From Paludibacteraceae bacterium (lineage in GTDB: Bacteria > Bacteroidota > Bacteroidia > Bacteroidales > Paludibacteraceae): a DNA stretch of 18,947 bases. A program made the position numbers and the translations under genes. The notes beneath the pieces were generated by a model. It had not been told where the DNA came from, searched no databases, and saw only the letters and a list, made by a program, of their open reading frames with translations. The stretch spans positions 1 to 18,947 of the forward strand of contig JALNVE010000017.1 of the NCBI GenBank assembly GCA_023227695.1, read 5' to 3'. Of the stretch, positions 1-7,164 are shown in pieces (positions within the stretch are counted from its first letter, which is position 1; every line of letters begins with the position of its first letter).

Positions 1-16
1 ATAAGCAGAGATTTCG

Positions 17-24
17 TATCTTTG
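17..24 (+). promoter_or_regulatory. Bacteroidota -7 promoter element for the left-edge ncRNA
   Basis: TATCTTTG matches the Bacteroidota consensus TAnnTTTG exactly. The matching -33 element would lie outside the window. No convincing protein gene follows on this strand, so the likely product is the structured RNA downstream, starting near position 31. Confidence 0.6.
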
Positions 25-30
25 CCCATC

Positions 31-200
31 GGTTATATGTTTCTTTTCCATATGCAACTGATTGCTGGGGGGCTTGAGGGTGCAAAAATAGAAACATATT
101 CTCCACAGGGCAATTGGAAAGAGGGAGATTTTCTCTTCTCTTTCTGCTCTGAAAAATATTTTTTCTACCTGACCCATTTTTTTCCTCCTCAAGTTGCATT
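31..200 (+). ncRNA. Candidate rod-shaped non-coding RNA (6S-like or other Bacteroidales ncRNA)
   Basis: A stand-alone transcript is suggested by the exact -7 element at 17-24 and by the lack of a plausible protein. The sequence can fold as one long nested rod. The outer stem is 52-57 with 194-199, followed by 73-77 with 189-193, 78-81 with 172-175, 89-94 with 162-167, 96-100 with 155-159, 107-111 with 146-150, and an apical hairpin 117-125 with 136-144 (two G-U pairs). A long pyrimidine-rich bulge (176-188), including seven T's at 177-183, sits on the 3' side; transcription might end there or near 200. A long rod with an internal open region, transcribed from its own promoter, recalls 6S RNA or the Bacteroidales-1 type RNAs. 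That assignment is inference, because no primary-sequence signature was recognised. The pairings were found by eye and have no covariation support. Confidence 0.45.
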
Positions 201-232
201 ATCAATTTGAATCCCCGTCATTATAAACACAC

Positions 233-1365
233 TTATTTTCTAGTTAAAATAGCTGGAAGTTCATTTGCAGAACCATCTTCGCTTACGACGGGAAAATCAC
301 CCTTGTAACACCAGTGGCAATTGGCGATTTTGTTTTCGCGAAAAGCACTGACTATATCATTATACCACTTAAATCGCACCTCTTTGTCGATATATTTCGG
401 ATATACACCGAACTCACCACAGAACAACTGCAAGTTCAACTCTTTTTCCTTCTTGATTGCTGGCTCAAAATCTTTCACCATTTGCTCCTTGTTCCAAGGT
501 TTTTGATTTACATAACGAAGATAAAAAGCAAGATCCGGATTTTTTTTATAAATAGTAGTATCTGCGATAGGAAATCCAGGGTAAGAGATTGGACCATCAT
601 AATCTTTGAGAGGAGTCCACGGTGCACGATAGTGAGTCACTAAAACTGGATCGTAATAGTGAAAACTCAAAATTAATCTAGGATCATTTTCTGGCACTCT
701 TAAAGAATCAAATGTATGAACTGTCTGCATACCATTTGAACCGATTACCAAATAACGGTTTGGCTCTGCTACTCTTAATGCCTTACATGCTTTGGCCAAC
801 AACTTATTCCAATCTTCGTGATGAGGAGCTACTGCCTCATTCAAGATTTCGTATGCCACACGATCTACCGGATAATCCTTCAAAGATTTCTGCAAATCCA
901 TCCAAACTGCAATAAATTTGGCCTGTACAACAGAATCTTGAAACAATGTATTTGCATGCTTATTCTCATTATTAAAGTGGTGAGAACGAACTATATGAAG
1001 GTCAACAATCACATTCAAGCTATCCTCTAGAGCCCAATTGATGGCGTTTTGCAACAATTGAAAAGCCTCATTGTCGCGATTCATATTCTCATCGTAGAAA
1101 TGCACCTCATCAATAGGAATACGAACAAAATCGAATCCCATGGCTGCAATTGAATCAAAATCCTTCTTAGTGATTTGATTGGCACGAACCTCACCTCTTG
1201 CATCTGACTGAGAAAGCCAGTGGCTAACGTTAACACCATTTCCGATTTTAAAAGGCTTATCGTATCAACGACAGCCTCTTCCTGTGTTGGTTGTTTTGCT
1301 CCACCTCCACAAGAGGAGAGCAAAAACACAAGAAGCAAATAGATTAAATAACTAAACTTTTTCAT
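233..1365 (-). pseudogene. GH5-family glycoside hydrolase lipoprotein, interrupted by a frameshift
   Basis: This reads as a cellulase/endoglucanase-type GH5 enzyme in two frames. The first part starts at the ATG at 1365 and encodes a lipoprotein signal peptide ending in LLSSC, followed by an acidic linker. The frame then changes near 1262-1272. The second frame continues with KPFKIGNGVNVSHWLSQ and, after the methionine at 1141, the rest of the barrel (302 residues to the stop at 233). In that 302-residue part the acid/base glutamate is in ILNEAVAP (E102) and the likely nucleophile in FCGEFGVYP (E243). All catalytic motifs are intact, so only the junction between export signal and enzyme is damaged; adding one G (acgat to acggat) would restore a single protein of about 376 residues. 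The enzyme would be outer-membrane anchored and act on a beta-glucan-type polysaccharide; the exact substrate is unknown. It stands alone, with no SusC/SusD genes in the window. It is either a recent mutation or a sequencing error. Confidence 0.8.
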
Positions 1366-1562
1366 ATTAATTTATTTAAGTTGAAATAATTTACCATCTA
1401 GCTGCAAACTGTATTTTATCTTTTCAATTAAAAAAAACAAAATATCCATCTGATTTTCGCTTTCCTTCCATGAAACATGGTGTCTCTCTTACACAAACAG
1501 GAAAGAATCTGAAAAACGGTTCAGAAATAGGCCTCTATCAAAAGTATTATATGGCATGACAG

Positions 1563-1589
1563 AAGAAAAACAGCTTACCTGTTTTTCTT
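1563..1589. terminator. Hairpin terminator downstream of rimO
   Basis: An 11-bp perfect stem (AAGAAAAACAG with its complement) closes a 5-nt loop. The 3' arm is T-rich on either strand. It lies about 70 bp after the rimO stop and before the GH5 gene. The stem is A/T-heavy, so it is weaker than the terminators of ddh and glmS. The rest of the 1366-1659 spacer shows nothing clear. Confidence 0.5.
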
Positions 1590-1659
1590 GACTATCATTC
1601 TTTATTTAGGGGATGCACTATAATCGCTGATTATTTGCATCTGCAACATCTTACGAAAA

Positions 1660-2958
1660 TCAATCCTTCAGCTCACCATAAAGATCGTAATCTTCTGCTC
1701 CTGTAATCAAGATGGGGTAGAATTCTCCTATCTTCAAATCTTTATTCTTTGAGATCAGAACCTCAGGATCAACCTCAGGAGAATCGAATTGTGTACGACC
1801 TACGAAGAAGTCAGACTCCTCTCGATCTATGATAACCTTCATTACCTTACCAACCTTCTGCTGATTAATCTCACGGGAAATCTCCTCCTGAGCCTCCATG
1901 ATGCGGTCAACGCGCTCTTGCTTCACCTCAAACGGAATATCATCCTTGTAATGTTCTGCCGAGTAAGTGCCCTCCTCTTCCGAATATTGGAACGCTCCCA
2001 TTCTCTCAAAACGGGCTTTTCTTACAAACTCCATCAACTGATTGAAATCATCCTCGGTCTCACCTGGGTGACCAGTCAACAAAGTTGTACGGATATGAAC
2101 CCCAGGCACCTCTTCACGGATTCGGTCAATCAATTCGTAGGTCTCTTTCGAAGTCACATGACGATGCATCTTCTCCAAGACATTATCGCTAATATGCTGA
2201 AAGGCAATATCGATATATTTGCAGACATTGTCACGTTCTCTCATCACCCTCAAAACATCGAATGGAAATTGTGCAGGATAAGCGTAGTGGAGCCTCAACC
2301 ATTCCACTCCTTTTATATCAGACAAACGCTCTAGCAACTCTGCCAACTTCAACGAATGGTAAAGGTCCATTCCATAATAAGAGAGGTCTTGAGCTATCAC
2401 TTGAAACTCCTTCACTCCTTGAGAAACGAGCCATTTCACCTCAGCCTCCAAATCCTCGATCGGACGAGACTGATGACGACCCGTAATAATAGGAATAGCA
2501 CAATAAGAACAGAAACGGTTACAGCCTTCAGAAATCTTCAGATAGACGTAGTGGGAAGGGGTGGTAAGAGTTCGCTCCAACGACAATTTAGGGTCATAAC
2601 TGTGACCCAAGTCTGTCAGAATCTCCTTCCAATTGAACTTACCATAATAACGGTCTACCTCCGGAATTTCAGTCGGCAACTCCTTTATATAACGGCCAGA
2701 AAGGCACCCCATCACCAACAGACGTTCAATCTTATGCTTGCGTCTCAGCTCTCCGAACTGAAGAATCGTATTGATGGATTCCTCTTTCGCATCGCCAATA
2801 AAACCACATGTATTGATAATGACAATGCTACCCTTCGGATCTTGAGGATCGTGCACCACCTTATAACCTTTGGCCTCCAACTGACGGCTCAACATCTCAG
2901 AATCAACCAAATTTTTGGAACATCCGAGGTTTATTATATCTATTGTATTTTTCTGCAT
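1660..2958 (-). CDS. rimO: Ribosomal protein S12 methylthiotransferase RimO
   Basis: This is a radical-SAM enzyme that adds a methylthio group to the conserved aspartate of ribosomal protein S12. The 432 residues match the family's normal length and domain order. The N-terminal UPF0004 domain carries three cysteines that bind the auxiliary cluster (C13 in LGCSKN, C51 in NTCGF, C85 in MGCLS). The radical-SAM domain carries the CxxxCxxC motif in EGCNRFCSYCAIP (C146, C150, C153). A C-terminal TRAM-type domain ends in TGAEDYDLYGEL. The LGCSKNLVDSE start and the DYDLYGEL end favour RimO over the related tRNA enzyme MiaB. It lies 87 bp downstream of ftsY on the same strand with no promoter motif between, so the two are probably co-transcribed, an arrangement common in Bacteroidales. 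It is cytosolic. Confidence 0.95.
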   Translation of the reverse strand: MQKNTIDIINLGCSKNLVDSEMLSRQLEAKGYKVVHDPQDPKGSIVIINTCGFIGDAKEESINTILQFGELRRKHKIERLLVMGCLSGRYIKELPTEIPEVDRYYGKFNWKEILTDLGHSYDPKLSLERTLTTPSHYVYLKISEGCNRFCSYCAIPIITGRHQSRPIEDLEAEVKWLVSQGVKEFQVIAQDLSYYGMDLYHSLKLAELLERLSDIKGVEWLRLHYAYPAQFPFDVLRVMRERDNVCKYIDIAFQHISDNVLEKMHRHVTSKETYELIDRIREEVPGVHIRTTLLTGHPGETEDDFNQLMEFVRKARFERMGAFQYSEEEGTYSAEHYKDDIPFEVKQERVDRIMEAQEEISREINQQKVGKVMKVIIDREESDFFVGRTQFDSPEVDPEVLISKNKDLKIGEFYPILITGAEDYDLYGELKD

Positions 2959-3045
2959 CTTTTGGAAAAAATGACAGGTTCCATTTTTGACAAGAAAGGC
3001 TTATATAGAAAGAAGGACCCCCTGAAAGGATCCTTTGTTTTTTTA

Positions 3046-3996
3046 TTATTTAAAGAGAGAATCTACAAACTCTCGTTTTCGGAAGACCTGTAAGTGGTCA
3101 ATACCCTCTCCTACACCTATATACTTAACTGGAATCTTGAACTGGTCTGAAATACCAATCACAACGCCACCCTTAGCTGTTCCATCCAATTTTGTGATGG
3201 CCAAAGATGTGACATCTGTTGCCTTGGTAAACTGACGAGCCTGTTCGAACGCATTCTGTCCGGTAGAACCATCCAAAACAAGAAGGACCTCGTGCGGAGC
3301 ATTCGGAATCACCTTCTGCATTACCTGCTTGATTTTAGAAAGCTCGTTCATCAAGTTTATCTTGTTGTGAAGACGTCCTGCCGTATCGATGATGACCAAG
3401 TCGGCTCCATTTGCTTTTGCAGAAGAGAGTGTATCGAAAGCTACAGAAGCAGGATCGGCGCCCATGTTCTGTTTTATAACTGGGCAACCAACGCGCTCTC
3501 CCCAAATAACCAACTGCTCAACGGCAGCGGCACGGAAAGTATCCGCAGCACCCAAATATACTTTTTTGCCGGCTTTTGTAAACTGATGAGCCAATTTACC
3601 GATGGTGGTTGTCTTTCCAACACCATTCACACCAACTACCATTATGACGTATGGATCTTTAGATTCAGGCAAAGAAAAATCATCGCCATCTTGCATATTG
3701 TTCTCTTCCAACAATGCAGCGATTTCCTCCTTCAGAATTCCATTCAGTTCGTCCGTTCCGACATACTTCTCACGAGCCACACGTTTCTGAATGCGGTCAA
3801 TGATACGCAATGTGGTTTCTACACCAACATCAGAAGTAACGAGAACCTCCTCCAAATTATCAAGTACTTCGTCGTCTACCTTTGTCTTTCCAGCAACGGC
3901 CCTCGTAATCTTAGAGAATACACTTTCCTTGGTCTTTTCGAGACCTTTGTCCAATGTCTCTTTTTTTTCTTTAGAGAAGAAACTGAATAATCCCAT
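3046..3996 (-). CDS. ftsY: Signal recognition particle receptor FtsY
   Basis: FtsY is the SRP-receptor GTPase that docks ribosome-nascent chain complexes at the membrane for co-translational insertion. The 316-residue protein has a short, charged N-terminus (about 1-25) instead of the long acidic domain of E. coli FtsY. A helical N domain follows (about 26-110), then the GTPase G domain with the P-loop GVNGVGKT (122-129), DTFRAAAVEQL (152-162), DTAGR (204-208) and TKLDG (268-272), and the C-terminal signature GVGEGIDHLQVF. The ATG at 3996 gives the MGLFSFF start typical of short FtsY proteins and lies 81 bases after a strong -7 element. It is the first gene of the ftsY-rimO unit. In many Bacteroidales, rpmB, rpmG and a DUF4295 gene precede ftsY; none of these is present here. 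Confidence 0.95.
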   Translation of the reverse strand: MGLFSFFSKEKKETLDKGLEKTKESVFSKITRAVAGKTKVDDEVLDNLEEVLVTSDVGVETTLRIIDRIQKRVAREKYVGTDELNGILKEEIAALLEENNMQDGDDFSLPESKDPYVIMVVGVNGVGKTTTIGKLAHQFTKAGKKVYLGAADTFRAAAVEQLVIWGERVGCPVIKQNMGADPASVAFDTLSSAKANGADLVIIDTAGRLHNKINLMNELSKIKQVMQKVIPNAPHEVLLVLDGSTGQNAFEQARQFTKATDVTSLAITKLDGTAKGGVVIGISDQFKIPVKYIGVGEGIDHLQVFRKREFVDSLFK

Positions 3997-4018
3997 ATTT
4001 CTAAAAAATAATAGTAAA

Positions 4019-4047
4019 AAAGCAGTATCTAATCACTAGACTGCTTT
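4019..4047 (-). terminator. Terminator-like hairpin in the ftsY leader
   Basis: On the minus strand AAAGCAGT and ACTGCTTT form an 8-bp stem around a 13-nt loop, running directly into a short T tract. It lies between the ftsY promoter and the ftsY start. It could attenuate ftsY, or be a relic terminator of a lost upstream gene. The T tract beyond the stem is only three bases, so function is uncertain. Confidence 0.3.
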
Positions 4048-4076
4048 GTTTCAAAAGTTTTGTAGATAATCTTTTG

Positions 4077-4084
4077 CAAAGATA
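4077..4084 (-). promoter_or_regulatory. ftsY-rimO promoter, -7 element
   Basis: On the minus strand TATCTTTG matches TAnnTTTG exactly. A TTG lies 19 bp upstream (within cttgctg), which fits the usual -33/-7 spacing in Bacteroidota. This gives a leader of roughly 75 nt before the ftsY ATG. Confidence 0.7.
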
Positions 4085-4311
4085 GTAAATTTTTCAGAAA
4101 CAGCAAGTTGATATAGGATTGGTAACTGGAAGGATCTTATAAAATTCGTTCAGCTACTGACCAAATAGTTTTTCCAATAATCAGCACAAGAACAAAAACA
4201 AACTTAAGCACATAAATATTTAGAAACCAATAAAATAACATAAAGAAAAATAACAAACCAACTTGTCATCTTTTTATGCAACAAATATTTCATTCTGTAT
4301 TACAATTATTG

Positions 4312-4319
4312 TAGCTTTG
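4312..4319 (+). promoter_or_regulatory. -7 promoter element of the five-helix membrane protein
   Basis: TAGCTTTG matches TAnnTTTG. It lies 45 bp before the ATG at 4365. No clear TTG is present at the -33 position. Confidence 0.55.
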
Positions 4320-4364
4320 TTAAGTTTATAAAAATACAGACGTTAAACCTAATCTCAATAAAAA

Positions 4365-5069
4365 ATGACAGATTTATTTTTAAAAATGAAGCATTGGCAA
4401 GTATTTATCTTGACCTTTGCTATTCCGATGATCATCACCTTTATCATGATGGGATCGATGATGTCTTTCATGATTAACGAAATGGTTGCAAACAATTACG
4501 ACCCAGCCAATCCAGACCCTTTACAGTCGTTAGCACTGACGTTTGACATGTTCGATCATGTGAAGTATTACTATCTAATCATTATTGCTTTTTCGATGAT
4601 TTTTTATGTATGGATTTGGTCCATAGTAACAGGATTACAGAAAAGATTACAGAAAAGCTTACAAAAAAATGCAACCATGAATTTTAAGCTATTCAAAATT
4701 GCATTTTTCTCTTTATTAATATCCACACTTCTTATTGTGGGAGCCATGATTTACTGCTTTTCTTTTGCAAAAGAGATATTTGTTAACGGCATAAACGATT
4801 CTAACAATGTGACCACATTGGGTAGCATTGTACCTTTTTTGGGACTAATATCTATTGTTTACATTTTAGTCCTTGCAGCCATGTTTTACATATTTTATTT
4901 CACTGCAAAGACAATCAAAATGGCAGAATACCAACATGATGTAAAATTATCAGACTACATTGCAGAGATCTTTATGGTTTGGCTCTTACCTATCGGTATT
5001 TGGTTTATCCAACCTAAAGTCAATAAAATTGTTAGTGGAGAAATGAAAGTTGAAGAGGAATACAAATAA
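4365..5069 (+). CDS. Five-helix integral membrane protein of unknown function
   Basis: I do not recognise a named family. The 234-residue protein has about five hydrophobic helices (roughly 13-37, 68-90, 110-135, 153-179 and 197-216). A short basic, glutamine-rich linker, LQKRLQKSLQK, follows helix 2, and the charged C-terminus ends in EVEEEYK-like acidic residues. The segment LLPIGIWFIQPKVNKI, with tryptophan and proline close to the membrane face, resembles the C-terminal ends of several uncharacterised Bacteroidota multi-helix proteins; this is an impression, not a family assignment. No catalytic or metal-binding motif is visible. It has its own promoter and its own terminator, so it is transcribed alone. 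The ATG at 4365 is supported by the -7 element 45 bp upstream. Confidence 0.75.
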   Translation: MTDLFLKMKHWQVFILTFAIPMIITFIMMGSMMSFMINEMVANNYDPANPDPLQSLALTFDMFDHVKYYYLIIIAFSMIFYVWIWSIVTGLQKRLQKSLQKNATMNFKLFKIAFFSLLISTLLIVGAMIYCFSFAKEIFVNGINDSNNVTTLGSIVPFLGLISIVYILVLAAMFYIFYFTAKTIKMAEYQHDVKLSDYIAEIFMVWLLPIGIWFIQPKVNKIVSGEMKVEEEYK

Positions 5070-5104
5070 CAAAAAACATTCACTAATTAAATACAATAAA
5101 AAAA

Positions 5105-5130
5105 GGGAAGCGTCAACGTTTCCCTTTTTT
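5105..5130 (+). terminator. Rho-independent terminator of the membrane-protein gene
   Basis: GGGAAGCG pairs with CGTTTCCC (8 bp, one G-T pair) around a TCAA tetraloop and is followed by six T's. It starts 36 bp after the stop codon. Confidence 0.85.
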
Positions 5131-5341
5131 GTGTCTTTTTGGTATTTATATTTAGGCAAGAATCTGGTTTCATAAACTTTACAAAGTTCACAATTATAAA
5201 ACATTTTACAAAATATAAAAATATATTATAAAACATAAAAACAACCGTTTTTGAGACAAATATTCTTTTTTTGCTTTTTCGGGCATTTCTGACAAAACAT
5301 TCGAAATGAAGATTGCAATTCAAACACTTTTTCTAAAAGGT

Positions 5342-5355
5342 TCTGAAATTTCAGA
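5342..5355. promoter_or_regulatory. Perfect 14-bp palindrome over the -33 region, candidate operator
   Basis: TCTGAAATTTCAGA is its own reverse complement. It ends 7 bp before the -7 element at 5363-5370 and so covers the region where sigma would contact the -33 box. A dimeric repressor or activator site is inferred; no regulator gene lies next to it. Confidence 0.4.
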
Positions 5356-5362
5356 TTTATAT

Positions 5363-5370
5363 TACATTTG
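5363..5370 (+). promoter_or_regulatory. -7 promoter element of the FMN/iron-sulfur gene
   Basis: TACATTTG matches TAnnTTTG. It lies 24 bp before the ATG at 5395 and implies a leader of under 20 nt. Confidence 0.65.
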
Positions 5371-5394
5371 TAAAATAAAATCAATTTATACATC

Positions 5395-6561
5395 ATGAAA
5401 AGAGCGGTAACAATTCTGATCACCATAGCTGTTTGCATTCTCATTGCTTCTGGATTCTGCAATAATCAAGAGCGTTCATCTCAAGAAATCGAAGCCGCAG
5501 AAGAGGCTTCTGCCATTGATTTAAAAGAAGCTCAATCCATTTTTCCAGAGGCCAGATCGATTTCTGAAGTTGACACTGCCTTTTATGAGGTTTTTGATAA
5601 AAGCAACAGCAAGATAGGAACCATTCTGCACTCCTTCCCTGTGGCACAAGACATCAACGGTTATGCCGGCCCTGTTCCCATCCTTATTTTACTGGATGCA
5701 GATAATATAATCGTAGGAATTAAAATACTAGATAACAGCGACACACCAAGTTATGTGGAAAAAGTACAGAAAAGCGGCATGCTCAAGCGTTGGAACGGCA
5801 AGAGTATCAGCGAGGCTTTAGCAACTGACGTTGACGCTGTTTCCGGCGCAACCTTCACATCAAGGGCAATCGATGCATCTTTCAGGAAAAGAATCGCATT
5901 TTTCCAGAAAGAGAATGTCAAAATAGATTTCGCTTGGGATTTATTTGCTAAGAATCTAGCTTCGGTTATTCTATTGATTTTAGCCCTATATGCCTTCTTT
6001 AAACCTGCAAAAGCAAGAAAACTTCGCATTCCTATACTTATTCTTTCCATTATCATCTTGGGTGTATGGCAAGGTTCGATGCTCTCTCTCTTCCAATTCT
6101 ATACTTGGTTGACAAACGGAGTTCCTTTATCCTTGCAATGGGGGCTTTTATTGATCACGATTGCAGCCATACTGCTTCCTCTTCTAACCGGCCGTGCCTT
6201 CTATTGCACATATCTTTGCCCGTTTGGCGCTGCACAGGAATTAATGGGAAAAGCAAACAAGAACAAATTGAACATATCACACAAAGTGTTCCATTACCTG
6301 CTTTTTATCAGGAAAGCCATACTGATCGCCATTGTTCTTTTGCTAATCCTAGGAATCAATTTTGATTTCGACTATATAGAACCATTCAGTGCATTCAATA
6401 TAAACACCGCTTCGTTGATTACATTAGTAATCGGATTTGCATCGATTGCGCTATCTTTATTCATTTCCAGACCTTGGTGCAGAATATGCTGTCCTCTAGG
6501 ACAAACGTTGGATTTCTTGCGTAAGCGCAATAACTCGTCAGAAGAGAACAAGGCAGAATAG
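5395..6561 (+). CDS. Membrane FMN-binding / NapH-NosR-like iron-sulfur protein
   Basis: This is a predicted transmembrane electron carrier that joins an extracytoplasmic flavin to iron-sulfur centres. The 388 residues begin with one N-terminal helix (about 5-21). An FMN_bind domain follows (about 60-168) with the flavinylation motif DAVSGAT (147-153); in RnfG/NqrC-type proteins the threonine, here T153, carries covalent FMN added by ApbE. About five more helices follow (near 185-203, 211-229, 248-265, 305-322, 340-357) with two CxxxCP motifs of the NapH/NosR type, C271-C275-P276 and C362-C366-P367. NosR-like proteins usually also have a C-terminal ferredoxin domain; this one ends soon after the second CxxxCP, so the downstream acceptor is unknown. 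The N-terminal cysteine in SGFCNN is not a good lipobox because phenylalanine precedes it. No apbE gene is visible in the window. The gene has its own promoter, with a palindrome over it. The ChrA pair starts 69 bp later from a separate promoter. Confidence 0.85.
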   Translation: MKRAVTILITIAVCILIASGFCNNQERSSQEIEAAEEASAIDLKEAQSIFPEARSISEVDTAFYEVFDKSNSKIGTILHSFPVAQDINGYAGPVPILILLDADNIIVGIKILDNSDTPSYVEKVQKSGMLKRWNGKSISEALATDVDAVSGATFTSRAIDASFRKRIAFFQKENVKIDFAWDLFAKNLASVILLILALYAFFKPAKARKLRIPILILSIIILGVWQGSMLSLFQFYTWLTNGVPLSLQWGLLLITIAAILLPLLTGRAFYCTYLCPFGAAQELMGKANKNKLNISHKVFHYLLFIRKAILIAIVLLLILGINFDFDYIEPFSAFNINTASLITLVIGFASIALSLFISRPWCRICCPLGQTLDFLRKRNNSSEENKAE

Positions 6562-6595
6562 ACTAAATAATAGTGTTTTATCCGTACATTCTTGC

Positions 6596-6603
6596 TACTT
6601 TTG
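6596..6603 (+). promoter_or_regulatory. -7 promoter element of the ChrA pair
   Basis: TACTTTTG matches TAnnTTTG. It overlaps a possible TTG start at 6592, which argues against that start. An AGGAG at 6619-6623 then lies 7 nt before the GTG at 6631, so promoter and ribosome-binding site together decide the start. Confidence 0.6.
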
Positions 6604-6630
6604 CAAATCAAAACCAAAAGGAGTAAAAAC

Positions 6631-7164
6631 GTGTGTTTCCAATTGTTTAGAATTTTCTTAGGAATCGGAGCCTTCACCCTAGGAGGTGGCTATGCTATGC
6701 TCAGCATGGTGGAAAAAGCCATTGTTGAAAAGAAAAAGTGGGTGAAAGAGGATGAGTTTTGGGATATGATTACGGTAGTGCAAACTATCCCAGGCGTTTT
6801 CGCCATCAACACAGCACTTTACGTAGGTTATAAAATCAAAGGCTTTAGAGGTGCTGCTTCGGCTGCATTAGGAGCTGCATTGCCTTCATTCCTTATCATT
6901 CTGTTAGTCGCCATATTCTTCGTTCAAATCAAAGACAACGAAATCGTAGAGAGGATATTCAAAGGCATACGCCCTTGCGTAGTCGCTTTGATTTTGGCAC
7001 CCTCCATCAAAATGATTCAATCTGCTAAACTAACATGGAAGACCATCTTCATTCCCATTTCAGCAGCCTTGCTGATATGGCAGTGCGGAGTCTCTCCTAT
7101 TCTTATTATCATCGTTGCCGCTACCGGTGGCTTATTATGGGGGATGTATAGAAAATGGATTTGA
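6631..7164 (+). CDS. chrA: Half-size ChrA-family transporter, N-terminal partner
   Basis: This is a short-chain member of the chromate (CHR) transporter family. Full-length ChrA has two homologous halves; here each half is a separate gene, as in the paired genes of Bacillus. The protein is 177 residues from the GTG at 6631. An in-frame TTG at 6592 would add 13 residues, but it lies upstream of the -7 element TACTTTTG and is rejected. Family motifs are GIGAFTLGGGYAM near the N-terminus and IPGVFAINTALYVGY in the middle, followed by several hydrophobic helices. The last 10 bases overlap the start of the second half-gene, suggesting translational coupling and a heterodimer. The physiological anion is unproven: chromate export is known for some members, while sulfate or other anions are possible. 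Confidence 0.85.
   Translation: MCFQLFRIFLGIGAFTLGGGYAMLSMVEKAIVEKKKWVKEDEFWDMITVVQTIPGVFAINTALYVGYKIKGFRGAASAALGAALPSFLIILLVAIFFVQIKDNEIVERIFKGIRPCVVALILAPSIKMIQSAKLTWKTIFIPISAALLIWQCGVSPILIIIVAATGGLLWGMYRKWI

Larger units (their letters stand above)
3997..4364. other. Divergent spacer between ftsY and the membrane-protein gene
   Basis: The 368-bp spacer holds the minus-strand ftsY promoter (4077-4084), a terminator-like hairpin inside the ftsY leader (4019-4047) and the plus-strand promoter of the next gene (4312-4319). Between about 4110 and 4300 only AT-rich sequence is seen. No small ORF for ribosomal proteins L28 or L33 is present. Confidence 0.6.
5070..5394. other. Spacer between the membrane-protein gene and the flavinylated redox gene
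   Basis: The 325-bp spacer contains a strong terminator (5105-5130), a perfect 14-bp palindrome (5342-5355) and a -7 element (5363-5370). The 5131-5340 part is AT-rich and shows no gene or clear structure. Confidence 0.6.

Noticed and set aside
22..210. Open reading frame of 62 codons on the plus strand starting at TTG
   Set aside because: Its start lies inside the -7 element at 17-24 and the composition is not protein-like; the region fits a structured RNA better.
3013..3038. Possible terminator between ftsY and rimO (AAAGGATCCTTT with flanking T's)
   Set aside because: The T run is on the plus strand, but both genes are on the minus strand. The palindrome has no loop, and the longer pairing has a mismatch. 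Read-through from ftsY to rimO is more likely.
2356..3093. Plus-strand open frame of 245 codons
   Set aside because: It lies antisense to rimO, whose motifs are unambiguous, and its translation has no recognisable domain.
3292..3990. Plus-strand open frame of 232 codons opposite ftsY
   Set aside because: It is a shadow of ftsY; the ftsY GTPase motifs on the minus strand leave no doubt, and the antisense product has no family features.
5395..5460. Lipobox in the FMN/iron-sulfur protein (SGFC)
   Set aside because: A phenylalanine before the cysteine does not fit the lipobox rule, and the segment is better read as a transmembrane helix.
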